Source: RH-AL1 sp964243435 (GTDB lineage: Bacteria > Pseudomonadota > Alphaproteobacteria > Rhizobiales > Beijerinckiaceae). Taken from it: a DNA stretch of 60,971 nucleotides. The position numbers and the translations under genes were made by a program. Below, piece by piece: positions 8,184-16,676 of the stretch. Every line of letters starts with the position of its first letter. Position 1 is the stretch's first letter. The notes beneath the pieces are model-generated. The model saw only the letters and a list, made by a program, of their open reading frames with translations. It was not told the DNA's origin and did not search any database. Location: contig CAXTFM010000005.1 in assembly GCA_964243435.1 (NCBI GenBank), positions 1 through 60,971 on the forward strand, given 5' to 3'.

Positions 8184-8792
8184 TTACTGCACGACCTGTC
8201 CGTGTGAACGGCCGCCGGTGACTTTGCACGAGCAACCTCCACCAGTGTAGGACGCGTTGTTAAGCTGGCAGGTGATGACCGGCGTGGCACAGGAACCGCC
8301 CAGGACGGCAGCGCTGCGACCGCTTTGGACAGGCGCGTCATAGCCACCGGCGTCATATTCGACGCCGGGTGCCTGCGCGTAGCCGACGCCATAACCCGAC
8401 GTACCCTCGATGCCGTAACCCTCCGTCACATAACCGGCGTCGCCGTAGTCCGATGCGTCGCTGTCGCCCACGCCATCGTAGCCGCCGCCGAGCCCGTATC
8501 CGAGGGCACCGGCACCGAGACCGATCGCAGCGCCACGGGCGAAGCCGGCGCCGCGCCCCCCACCGAACCCGCCGCCACCGAAGCCGACGCTTCGCCCGCT
8601 AGCGAGACCGCCGCCGAAGCCACCACGGCCACCGCCGCCGATGTTTCCGCCGCCTGCCCGACCCGCGCCACCACCGTGCCCGCCGCCGCCACGACCGGCG
8701 GCATCAGCAAACGTGGGAACGGCCGCCAAGCTGAGTGAGAGCGCCAGCGCCGTGGCGCCGGTCACGAGCACTCGCTTCAAGTTATCATTCAT
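8184..8792 (-). CDS. glycine-rich secreted protein with C-terminal cysteine motif
   Basis: About 202 residues from the ATG at 8792, with AGGAG about 8 bases upstream. A Sec signal peptide (positive MNDNLKR, hydrophobic core, cleavage near TFADA-A, residue ~30) is followed by a long Gly-rich low-complexity region (~32-85; GGGG, GGFGG and GGG runs), a Gly/Tyr/Asp region (~95-150), and a C-terminal part with cysteines (GGSCATPVITCQLNN and GGGCSCKV). It is probably an exported envelope or surface protein; the cysteines could form disulphides. No enzymatic domain is visible. An in-frame methionine 21 codons further upstream is less likely. Confidence 0.75.
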   Translation of the reverse strand: MNDNLKRVLVTGATALALSLSLAAVPTFADAAGRGGGGHGGGAGRAGGGNIGGGGRGGFGGGLASGRSVGFGGGGFGGGRGAGFARGAAIGLGAGALGYGLGGGYDGVGDSDASDYGDAGYVTEGYGIEGTSGYGVGYAQAPGVEYDAGGYDAPVQSGRSAAVLGGSCATPVITCQLNNASYTGGGCSCKVTGGRSHGQVVQ

Positions 8793-10401
8793 TACATTCG
8801 CTCCTTTTCTGAGTGTAGAATAGACAGGGCGTGCAATCGATCCATTCATCGACACTGCCGCACTCTAATAAAATGCATAGCTTCTATGGAAAAACGTTTT
8901 ACGGCGGCGAACCCAAAGCTTGTGCGCTGCGTGCAACGCCCACTTCTCCCCGCTGCGCTGTTGAGCGCTTGCGACAGTGGAGCGCCTTCAAGCCGACCAG
9001 TCATCGGATGCCGCGTGCGACGTGTTCGACCGTCTTGCAACGCCAAGCTGGAAAGCGGAAAGCTCGCTTGCTCAAGCGCACAAGCATCGGACGTGGAAGA
9101 CATCGCCAGAATAACGGGACTGCCTCATCGACGGCCGTCGTGCGTGATCGGCGACATCCGCCCTGAAGCTGCCGCTCGCGGACGGAGGAACTCGCCGCGA
9201 CGATCCCGACCTGGGCTTGAGCCGGGCTGCCTTCGCCGCCATCGGGCGCCGGCCTGCCTCGACGGCCTCGTTGGCGCTTCGCCTTGGCATGCGCCTCGAC
9301 GACGACGTGGCTGGTGCGGGCGTCCTGTGGCTGGGCAGCGGCAGTGGTGGCACCGCGCTCGTCCAGGGCTTCGTGGTAGGGCTACTCCCGCCGAGGAAAG
9401 GCACCTCGCTTTCCATCGCGAAGCGACGGAGCGGAACCCACCTTATTCTCGGGAACTGTCCTGCGGCGTCGTCGAGAATGACCAAAGGCTCATGAAGTGC
9501 TGGCTTTTAATGATCAACCATAGTTCTCGCGTTTCGACGAGATGATCGCGACGCTGCCGTCATACACGCAGGTCGTCGTCACGAGCGGAAGGTGTGGCGG
9601 GGCGTGCCGACGTCGTTTTCCATCCCGGTCCGGCGGCTCCAGCCGCTCCGCCATCGAGAGAATGTCCCTGCACCGTCTTCGTTTGCGTGGCCAGCGATAC
9701 GACGGATCCCGTCGTCACGCTCTTGCGCCCTTCGGGAAACCTGCTGGCAGGCGTGGAGCGTGAGAAAGGGAAAGCAGCTCCGGCATGAGTTCCACCAGCA
9801 TGTCGCTAATGCTCTGCCCGCTGAAGCATGCAGCGTTGCTTTTCCGAAATGACCGAGTGTTTGTCTGCGTGCTCGGAAACCTACACGAGTCCGGCGTCCC
9901 GCAGGCGTTCGGTCACCGAATAGGGGTTGTTTTGCCGGAGCCTGTGCGCGCGCCGGGCTCGCTGATGGTCGCTCCCCCGAGTTCAAGCGCAGCCAAGTGC
10001 GCCTTCCCTCAAATCTCGACTGCTCACAGCGCTCGTTCGATGTCGATTGCGCGTCCATTCTTTTCGACCTTCTTCCGGTGCGCGCTACTTCCCAATCCAA
10101 TCGGCCATTTGGCACCTCGCTCGTCATCGACGATCATGGTGACGGCTTGAACCGCGACCGATGGAACGTCGCTCTGCCGAGCTTAGGAATTACGCATAGG
10201 AGACCGCTGTTGGAACCGAGCGCGCGCGGCTCGACGCGATCGGTGGGAAACGGCAAGGTGGCATGAACGCTGTGGATCGACGTGGTCTACGACGCCGTTC
10301 CGCTGGCGTGGGCGAACACTCGACCGGTGTTGGCGTGGAGCGTCCGCCGCCCGTCCGAGCTCCATCCGGCATCTCGACGCGTGGCGCCTTCGAACCGCGA
10401 T
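8793..10401. other. 1.6 kb without a recognisable gene
   Basis: Several frames are open for 60-220 codons, but none shows a signal peptide, domain signature or good ribosome binding site, and the translations are rich in Arg/Pro/Ser, as expected of non-coding GC-rich DNA. A frame around 9160-9480 (DGGTRRDDPDLGLSRAAFAAI) looks faintly protein-like but matches nothing known to me. The second copy of the dispersed repeat is at 10139-10160. Probably decayed DNA. Confidence 0.4.
10139..10160 (+). repeat. dispersed 21-22 bp repeat, copy 2
   Basis: GTGACGGCTTGAACCGCGAC plus CG. It matches the copy at 6604-6624 with one extra base, about 3.5 kb away in the same orientation. Confidence 0.6.
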
Positions 10402-11330
10402 CTGCCGGCCGTCCTGCAAGCGCTTTCGCTGCCCGTCATCGCGGTGCCGATGTTCGCCATCAGCTACCCCGACCTCGTGATCGCGCAGTGCAGGGCCGCC
10501 TCGTCGGCTTCTTCCCGGCCCTCGACGCGCCCAAGGGAACTCCGCGATGCATGGCTCGCCCGCATCGCCGACGACCTTGCCGCCCACGGCACCGCGCATC
10601 CCGACATCCGGGTCGATTCTTTGTCCATGAACCACACCTCCCATACGTCCAACGTGCGGCTTGCCCAGGAGGTCGCGACCTGCCTCAAGCAGGAGGTGCA
10701 AATCTCCATCACGTCGCTGCGCGCCCCGGGTAAGGAGATCGCCGATGCCGTTCACGGCTATGGCGGCATCGTCCTGCATGAACTCGTCAGCGCCCGGCAT
10801 GCCGAGAAGGCGCTTAAGGCGGGAGTGGAAGGGCTGATCCTCGTTGCGGCCGGCGCCGTCGACCATGCGGGGATCCCGTCACCTTTGCCTCGTCGGCGAA
10901 ATCCGCAAGCGCACTTGCGGCTTGCTCGCGCCGTCGGGCTCGATCGCGACCGGTGCCGCCATCTCGGCCGCGCAGGCCAGGAAGCGGACTACGCCGATAT
11001 CGGAAACCGACCAATCGCGACCCAGCGGGCGAATGCGGCGGAGGACAAGGCCTCGCTCGTGCGGGCAAGGCGTCCGACATCATCCACACCAACTTGTCCT
11101 CGCGCATTCACGGGAGCTACATCTGCAAGAGCATCGTCAGGGTCGGCGACGATCCCGATAACCTGCCGCAGGGCGACAAGATGGCGATGAGCTTCGCGGC
11201 CGCGCGACCGAAGATAAAGATGTGGAAGCATATCTGCGGCACCGGGCACATCGACGACGTTCCGGCCGTCGACGACAACGTGCAGCGTTTGACCCGCAAA
11301 TACACCGCCGCGCTCCGACGTCGGCTCGGC
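10402..11330 (+). pseudogene. nitronate monooxygenase (2-nitropropane dioxygenase family), multiply frameshifted
   Basis: Successive segments in different frames line up with one flavoprotein of this family: LSLPVIAVPMF and DLVIAQCRA, then LVGFFPALDA (shift), then RELRDAWLARIADDLAAHG through HGYGGIVLHELV (shift back), then LVGEIRKRT and SIATGAAISAAQA (shift), then ADYADIGNRPIATQRANA (shift), then ASDIIHTNLSSRIHG through DPDNLPQGDKMAMSF (shift). At least five frame changes are needed, for example near 10498, 10530, 10870, 10985 and 11070. Family members oxidise alkyl nitronates using FMN. It lies directly upstream of an intact acyl-CoA degradation operon, to which such genes are often attached. 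Long homology spread over three frames makes decay clear. Confidence 0.82.
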
Positions 11331-11361
11331 CCAACGATCTGTTGCTTGACGGATTCACCTC

Positions 11362-12282
11362 ATGGACATGCAGAAATCGGTAGATGGCAAGGTCGTGATC
11401 GTGACCGGGGCCGGCGGGGGCATCGGCCGCGATATCGCTCTTCTGATGGCGCGGCACGGCGCGCGGCTGGTGATCAACGATGTCGGCGCCTCACTCGAGG
11501 GGACAGGCACCGACGCCGCACCGATCCGCGGCGTCCTGGCGGAGATCGAGGCAGTCGGCGGTTGCGCGACGACCAACACGGACAGCGTCGCGGAACCTGA
11601 AAGCGCGCGGCGCATCGTCGAGAACGCCCTCGACGTGTTCGGCCGTGTCGACTGCGTAATCAACAATGCCGGGGTCCTGCGCGACCGCTTCTTCCACAAG
11701 ATGAGCGACTCGGAATGGGATGCGGTGTTGAAGGTCCATCTATACGGCACCTTCCACGTGTCCCGGGCGGCGGCGGGCGTGTTCAAATCGCAGGAGTCGG
11801 GGTCGTTCGTCCACATGACGTCGACGTCGGGACTGATCGGCAATCTCGCGCAGGCGAACTACAGCGCCGCCAAACTCGGGATCGTCGGGCTGTCCAAGTC
11901 GATCGCCCTCGACCTGCGGAGGTTTGGGGTGCGCTCGAATTGCATCGCCCCGTTCGCCTGGAGTCGGATGATCGACTCGATCCGGGTCGATTCGCCCGAG
12001 CAGGAGGCCCGGGTGAACAAGATCAAACAGATGACCCCGGCCAAGATCGCGCCGCTCGCCGTGTACCTCGCGAGCGATGCGGCGCACGACGTCAACGGGC
12101 AGGTCTTCGCCGTGCGCAACAACGAGATCTTCCTGATGAGCCAGCCGCGTCCGGTGCGATCCGTGCAGAGCGGCGAGGGGTGGACGCCAAGCAGCATCGC
12201 CGAGCACGCGATGCCGGCGTTGAAGGCCTCGTTCTACCCCCTCGACGTGTCCGCCGACGTCTTCAACTGGGACCCGGTCTGA
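11362..12282 (+). CDS. SDR-family 3-hydroxyacyl-CoA dehydrogenase-like oxidoreductase
   Basis: A 306-residue classical/MFE-type short-chain dehydrogenase. It has the NAD(P) motif TGAGGGIG (15-22), NNAG (101-104), and the catalytic set S154, Y167 and K171 in TSTSGLIG and NYSAAK. The length and the C-terminal SxxGWTP-like tail resemble the dehydrogenase domain of peroxisomal multifunctional enzyme type 2 and its bacterial homologues, which oxidise 3-hydroxyacyl-CoA. It is the first intact gene of a four-gene operon with thiolase, crotonase and MaoC hydratase, supporting a role in a beta-oxidation-like degradation of a particular acyl-CoA. Start ATG at 11362 (MDMQKSVDGK). Confidence 0.88.
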   Translation: MDMQKSVDGKVVIVTGAGGGIGRDIALLMARHGARLVINDVGASLEGTGTDAAPIRGVLAEIEAVGGCATTNTDSVAEPESARRIVENALDVFGRVDCVINNAGVLRDRFFHKMSDSEWDAVLKVHLYGTFHVSRAAAGVFKSQESGSFVHMTSTSGLIGNLAQANYSAAKLGIVGLSKSIALDLRRFGVRSNCIAPFAWSRMIDSIRVDSPEQEARVNKIKQMTPAKIAPLAVYLASDAAHDVNGQVFAVRNNEIFLMSQPRPVRSVQSGEGWTPSSIAEHAMPALKASFYPLDVSADVFNWDPV

Positions 12283-12371
12283 AACGGCAGCGGCTGCGCC
12301 GGCGCACCTGATCGCGCCGCGCTATTGAGGCGGACGGCCCGTCGAGCGACGCTTGGTGCAACAAACGGGGG

Positions 12372-13574
12372 ATGAGGATGAAACGAGCAGCGATCGTTGC
12401 GCCGGTTCGGACGCCGGTGGGCAGCTTCGGGGGGACGCTCCGTCCCGTTCCCGTCGCCGCACTGGCCGCCAGCGTCGTGCGCGCGACGGTGCAGCGCAGC
12501 GGCGTCGATCCGAGCCGTATCGAGGACGTGGTCTTCGCGCAGTCCTACGCCAACGGCGAAACGCCCTGCGTCGGGCGCTACGCCGCCCTTGAGGCGGGCC
12601 TGCCGGTGGATGTCCCGGGTTTGCAGCTCGACCGCAGGTGCGCGGGCGGTCTCCAGGCGGTCGTCACGGCGGCCATGATGGTCCAGACCGGTGCGGCGGA
12701 CGCCGTGGTCGCCGGCGGCGTCGAGAGCATGAGCAACATCGAATACTACTCCACCGACATGCGGTGGGGCGCGCGCGCGGGAACGGTCAAGCTCCACGAC
12801 CGGCTGGAACGCGGGCGTGAACGCTCCCAGCCGGAAGAACGCTTCGGCTACATTTCGGGCATGATCGAGACGGCGGAGAACCTCGCCAAGCGGTTCAACG
12901 TCTCGCGGGAGGATGCCGACGCCTTCGCGCTCGCCAGTCACCGCAAGGCGGCGGCGGCCTGGGCCGCGGGCCGCTTCGCCGACGAGGTCGCGCCCGTCGA
13001 GGTGCCGCAGCGCAAAGGCGAACCCGTGCCGTTCGAGCGGGACGAGGGCGTGAGGCCGGGGCTCACCGAGGCGTCGCTCGCCGGCCTGCGCCCCCTGATG
13101 AAGGGCGGCACCGTGACGGCAGGCAACGCCAGCCAGCAGAACGACGCGGCGGCGGCCTGCCTCGTCGTGGCGGAGGACAGGCTCGAAGCGCTGGGGCTGA
13201 CGCCGATCGGTTACCTCGTCGACTGGACGGCCTGCGGCTGCGAGCCGGCGACCATGGGTCTCGGCCCGGTGCCCGCCGTCGGCAAGCTGCTGTCGCGCAC
13301 CGGCCTGTCGCTCGACGAGATCGACCTCGTCGAACTGAACGAGGCCTTCGCGTGCCAGGTCCTGGCCGTGCTCCAAGGATGGGGTTGGCACGACGAGGCG
13401 CGCCTCAACGTGAACGGATCGGGCATCTCGCTCGGTCACCCCATCGGTGCCACGGGCGTCCGCATCATGACGACCCTTCTGCACGAGCTGCGCCGCCGCG
13501 GCGGCCGGTATGGCCTGGAAACGATGTGCGTCGGCGGTGGCCAGGGCATGGCGGCGCTTTTCGAGCGCGCCTGA
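12372..13574 (+). CDS. acetyl-CoA C-acyltransferase (thiolase)
   Basis: A 400-residue degradative-type thiolase that cleaves 3-ketoacyl-CoA with CoA. Active-site residues are present: C90 in LDRRCAGG (acyl acceptor), NEAF near 337, H356 in GHPIGATG, and C386 in CVGGGQG (general base). Length and motifs are canonical. Two in-frame ATGs lie close together (12372 and 12378); GGGGG precedes the first. It lies 89 bp downstream of the SDR and 39 bp before the crotonase, and is probably cotranscribed with both. Confidence 0.93.
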   Translation: MRMKRAAIVAPVRTPVGSFGGTLRPVPVAALAASVVRATVQRSGVDPSRIEDVVFAQSYANGETPCVGRYAALEAGLPVDVPGLQLDRRCAGGLQAVVTAAMMVQTGAADAVVAGGVESMSNIEYYSTDMRWGARAGTVKLHDRLERGRERSQPEERFGYISGMIETAENLAKRFNVSREDADAFALASHRKAAAAWAAGRFADEVAPVEVPQRKGEPVPFERDEGVRPGLTEASLAGLRPLMKGGTVTAGNASQQNDAAAACLVVAEDRLEALGLTPIGYLVDWTACGCEPATMGLGPVPAVGKLLSRTGLSLDEIDLVELNEAFACQVLAVLQGWGWHDEARLNVNGSGISLGHPIGATGVRIMTTLLHELRRRGGRYGLETMCVGGGQGMAALFERA

Positions 13575-13613
13575 TGGGGTGCGCGGCCCAACGACCGGGA
13601 AAGGTCCGCTTTC

Positions 13614-14402
13614 ATGGATGACGCCCCCCTGCTCGTCGAGACCACCGACGCGGTCGCGACGCTGACCCTCAACCGCCCCGGTGTGAAGAACGCGATCGAC
13701 GCGGCGATGCGCACGGCGATGCGCGAGGCGGTCCACGCCGTGCGTCGCGACCGCTCGGTGCGGGCTGTCATCCTGCGCGGTGCGGGCAACGCGTTCTGTT
13801 CGGGTGGCGACGTCCGGGGCATGACCGTCGAGACCGCGGAAGAGGGCCGCAACCGGCTCGACGACGTGCACGATTGGATCGCGACGCTCGGCGAACTGGA
13901 CCGACCCGTCGTCGCGGCGGTCGACGGGATCGCCTTCGGGGCGGGTTTCAGCCTCGCCCTGATAGCCGATCTCGTGATCGCGACGACGCGCGCGCGCTTC
14001 TGCATGCCTTTCCTCAAGGTCGGGCTGGTGCCCGATTTCGGCGCCTTCTTCACCTTGCCGCGGGCGGTCGGGCTGGCCAGGGCGAAGGACCTCGTCTTCA
14101 CCGCGCGCGAGATCGGGGCCGCCGAGGCGCAGCGCTACGGCGCGGTCTTGGAAGTGGTGGCGCCGGAACGGCTGGACGCGCGATGCGCCGCGGTCGCGGC
14201 AGCGTTGGCCGCCGCCCCGCCGGCCGCGTTCGGCCTCGCCAAGCGGGCGCTGAACCTGTCGCTCGGCAGCGACCTGAAAACCATGCTGGAACTCGAGTCC
14301 GCGATGCAGGGCATCGCCTACACGACCGACGCCCACCGCGACGCCGTCCGGCGTTTCCGCGACAAGGTCGAACCGCTCTACGCGTGGCCGGCGGCGGAAT
14401 GA
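13614..14402 (+). CDS. enoyl-CoA hydratase/isomerase (crotonase) family protein
   Basis: A 262-residue crotonase. Oxyanion-hole segments are NAFCSGGDVRG (about 60-69) and DGIAFGAGFS. The first catalytic glutamate of true enoyl-CoA hydratases is not present (MPFLKVG occupies that place), while D141 in GLVPDFG matches the aspartate used by PaaG-type and delta3-delta2-enoyl-CoA isomerases. An isomerase or related activity is therefore more likely than a standard hydratase (inference). This fits the next gene, a MaoC-type hydratase, which would supply the hydration step. Its stop overlaps the next start (ATGA). Confidence 0.88.
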   Translation: MDDAPLLVETTDAVATLTLNRPGVKNAIDAAMRTAMREAVHAVRRDRSVRAVILRGAGNAFCSGGDVRGMTVETAEEGRNRLDDVHDWIATLGELDRPVVAAVDGIAFGAGFSLALIADLVIATTRARFCMPFLKVGLVPDFGAFFTLPRAVGLARAKDLVFTAREIGAAEAQRYGAVLEVVAPERLDARCAAVAAALAAAPPAAFGLAKRALNLSLGSDLKTMLELESAMQGIAYTTDAHRDAVRRFRDKVEPLYAWPAAE

Positions 14403-15268
14403 TCGATTACGCGACCCTGAAGAACTGGCCCTTCGCGCCGGTTCATCAAAGCTACGCGGCCAAGGACGTGATCTTGTACAACATCGGCGTCGGATGCGGC
14501 TGCGGACCGCTGGACGACGACGATCTCGCCTATGTCTACGAGAAGGACCTGCGCGTCCTGCCGACCTTCGCCAATGTCCTGGGCTATCCTGGGTTCTGGG
14601 CGCGGAATCCAGCGACCGGCATCGACGTGGCCAAGCTCCTGCACGGCGAGCAGACGTTGCGCCTGCATAGGCCGTTGAAGCCTGCTGGCACGGTGGTCGG
14701 CACCTCGCGCGTGCTTCGCGTCGTCGACAAGGGGTTGGGAAAAGGGGCGCTGCTGTTGATCGAGCGACGCATCACCGACAAGGAAACCGGCGACCTCCTC
14801 GCCACCATCGAACAACTCAACATCCTGCGCGGCGACGGCGGGTTCAGTGCCCGCGGGCAGCCGAGCGATGCCGCGCCGGACGGCTTGCCCTCGCTCCCCG
14901 ACCGACCCCCGGACCAAGGTTGCGACCTGCCGACGCGTCCTGAAACCGCGCTCATCTATCGTCTGTGCGGTGACGACAACCCGCTTCACGCCGATCCCGC
15001 CGTTGCACGTGCTGCGGGGTTCGAACGCCCGATCCTGCACGGCCTCGCCACCTTCGGCATCGCAGGACGGGCGATCCTCAAGACGTTTCGCGCAAACCGG
15101 CCCGAAGGCTTGACCATGCTCAGGGCTCGCTTCACGGCGCCCGTCTACCCCGGCGACACGATACGCACCGAGATGTGGCGCGACGTCGCCGCCACCGTGC
15201 GCTTCCGTTCATCGGCCTTGGAACGAGGCGTGATCGTTCTCAACCAGGGAACCGCATCCCTGGCCTAG
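14399..15268 (+). CDS. MaoC-type (hotdog) 2-enoyl-CoA hydratase
   Basis: 289 residues forming a double hotdog protein like hydratase 2 of multifunctional enzyme type 2. The N-terminal MaoC_dehydrat_N-like half includes NIGVGCG and RVLPTFANVLG. The C-terminal MaoC domain has the catalytic motif YRLCGDDNPLHAD (D192, H197), then GFERPILHGLATFG. It hydrates trans-2-enoyl-CoA to the (R)-3-hydroxy product. The start ATG at 14399 overlaps the crotonase stop, a mark of translational coupling. The upstream extension of this frame inside the crotonase gene is not real. Together with the SDR it reconstitutes MFE2-like chemistry as separate proteins. Confidence 0.9.
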   Translation: MIDYATLKNWPFAPVHQSYAAKDVILYNIGVGCGCGPLDDDDLAYVYEKDLRVLPTFANVLGYPGFWARNPATGIDVAKLLHGEQTLRLHRPLKPAGTVVGTSRVLRVVDKGLGKGALLLIERRITDKETGDLLATIEQLNILRGDGGFSARGQPSDAAPDGLPSLPDRPPDQGCDLPTRPETALIYRLCGDDNPLHADPAVARAAGFERPILHGLATFGIAGRAILKTFRANRPEGLTMLRARFTAPVYPGDTIRTEMWRDVAATVRFRSSALERGVIVLNQGTASLA

Positions 15269-16078
15269 GCCGGCGAGCGGCCTGCGCACCGCATGTCCCG
15301 ACAACCGGCGGCGCGACGATGTCGACATTCTGTGAAGATTCCACTGCGGCGACATGTTTCTCGGCACCTAACGCACCGTCACGGAGACGGTCCTGACTAT
15401 ATTCAACATGATCTCCGGCGACTGAAACCCATCCAGACGGGTGCCGAGTTTGCGGCCGAAACCAGCTTCGCCAAGCGCATCGCTCAGGCGTGCTTCGGCA
15501 TCGCGCTATTCACCGGCTTCATGCGTCATCCGGGAGGTCTTTGAAACCAAGGCGGTCGCGAAGCTGTCGCCACAGGACTGGATGTTCAAAGTCCTCACCT
15601 CCTCACCGGGCAGGCGCTGAAGCAGCGCATGGCCGTCACCGAGACAGACGAAGGGCGCAGCCCGAGTGTAGAGCAATCGATGCAGCAGTCACAGCTCATC
15701 GAGAGCGGTGGGCGCGTGTTGCAGGACGGGTCGAGCGATCACCTCGTCCCTCAATGCGACCATACCTTTCAATCCCAACGCGTGAACCGCTCCAGAGCGC
15801 TTCCGGCGGCAACGTGTCCGGGCGTTCGCAGCAGGTCCGCCGCTTTGCAGGGACCGGTGCGACCGCCATCCTCGATCTCGCCGAGACCGCCCAGATGGCC
15901 CGCGACGCACGGAGCAACAAGACCCGTTCCACACCGCCACGTCTTGCACTTCACACCATCTTCGTGCGGTGTTCCAGCCGATGCCTTTCTTGTCACATGG
16001 GTCCAACAGCCTATTCAATCTTCGATCTACGACGGATAAGGTCTAGACAGAGATAGGCGGCTGGGTTGGACGGACGGT
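15269..16078. other. about 0.8 kb without a recognisable gene
   Basis: Frames such as 15293-15544 and 15629-16039 are open but have no recognisable features. A short patch near 15530-15620 (AVAKLSPQDWMFKVLTSS in one frame) looks faintly protein-like but could not be assigned. No insertion-sequence ends were seen. Confidence 0.35.
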
Positions 16079-16219
16079 ATGGGCCTGATTGGCTTTTGGC
16101 ACGGCTTTGCTGCCGGCATCATCGCGATTATCCTGCCGTCCGCGGTCGTTCTTGCCGTGTCGATGCGCGGCGCCCTGCACTCCGAGCCCGCGCCGACTTC
16201 GGAGGACCATCCGGGTTAG
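16079..16219 (+). CDS. 46-aa single-pass membrane miniprotein
   Basis: From the ATG at 16079 the frame reads MGLIGFWHGFAAGIIAI, then ILPSAVVLAVSMRG, then a hydrophilic tail ALHSEPAPTSEDHPG and TAG. One strong transmembrane helix (about 3-30) is followed by a short acidic tail. Purine-rich GGACGG lies about 5 bases upstream. No neighbour is cotranscribed. No family is recognised; it is supported by the amphiphilic design and ribosome binding site only. Confidence 0.4.
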   Translation: MGLIGFWHGFAAGIIAIILPSAVVLAVSMRGALHSEPAPTSEDHPG

Positions 16220-16676
16220 CGCATCTGCAGCTTGCGTAAGGTCACATTCTGCGGCGGTGGTCAGTAAGCTCATTGGCAAGCGCGGAAGGGCGGCGGGCCA
16301 TTTGACCTGCAATCTCCGATTTGGGCGGAGTGTCAGGTTTCTGGGGTGGGCGCGAAGGGTAGAAGTCGGGATAGCCAGGCAAAGAAGGGCTGCGCTGGCA
16401 TCGTAGGCCAGAGCGGCGCGCGGCCAGCTAAGCCGCCTGATAAAGGGCGAAGCTCATCGTTCTCCACGGAGCGGGAGCCCGCGCTCCACGTCATCCTGTC
16501 GCGGGCAAGTCGGGGCGAGAACTGCAGGGCGGATGCGGAACGACGTAACACGGTGTGCGACACCGTTGCTCCTTCAAGGCGACGAGCGGGTTCATCAGGC
16601 CGATTCTGAAGCCTGGCGCGAGCGAGGCGCAAGACGCCGCCGCACCATCGCGCAATCCCGCCTTTGCCTTGCTCAT
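16220..16676. other. intergenic, no gene recognised
   Basis: It lies between the miniprotein and the convergent spondin-domain gene. Frames on both strands lack features. Confidence 0.35.

Noticed and set aside
8184..8792. Repetitive DNA considered as a CRISPR or tandem-repeat array
   Set aside because: The repetition is at the level of glycine codons in a secreted protein; there are no regular repeat-spacer units.
9217..9495. Possible 92-residue protein with a glycine-rich centre
   Set aside because: No ribosome binding site, no recognisable family, and competing frames of similar quality; left as unassigned.
10139..10160. EF-hand-like reading (DDHGDGLNRD) of the dispersed repeat
   Set aside because: The calcium-loop pattern is incomplete and the surrounding frame has no partner EF-hand.
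12234..14336. 700-codon open frame on the minus strand across the thiolase and crotonase genes
   Set aside because: Arg/His/Asp-rich shadow of the two plus-strand genes; no motifs, and both opposite genes have complete active sites.
13874..15268. 464-codon version of the MaoC-type hydratase starting inside the crotonase gene
   Set aside because: The first 175 codons are Arg-rich shadow sequence; the true start is the ATG at 14399 overlapping the crotonase stop.
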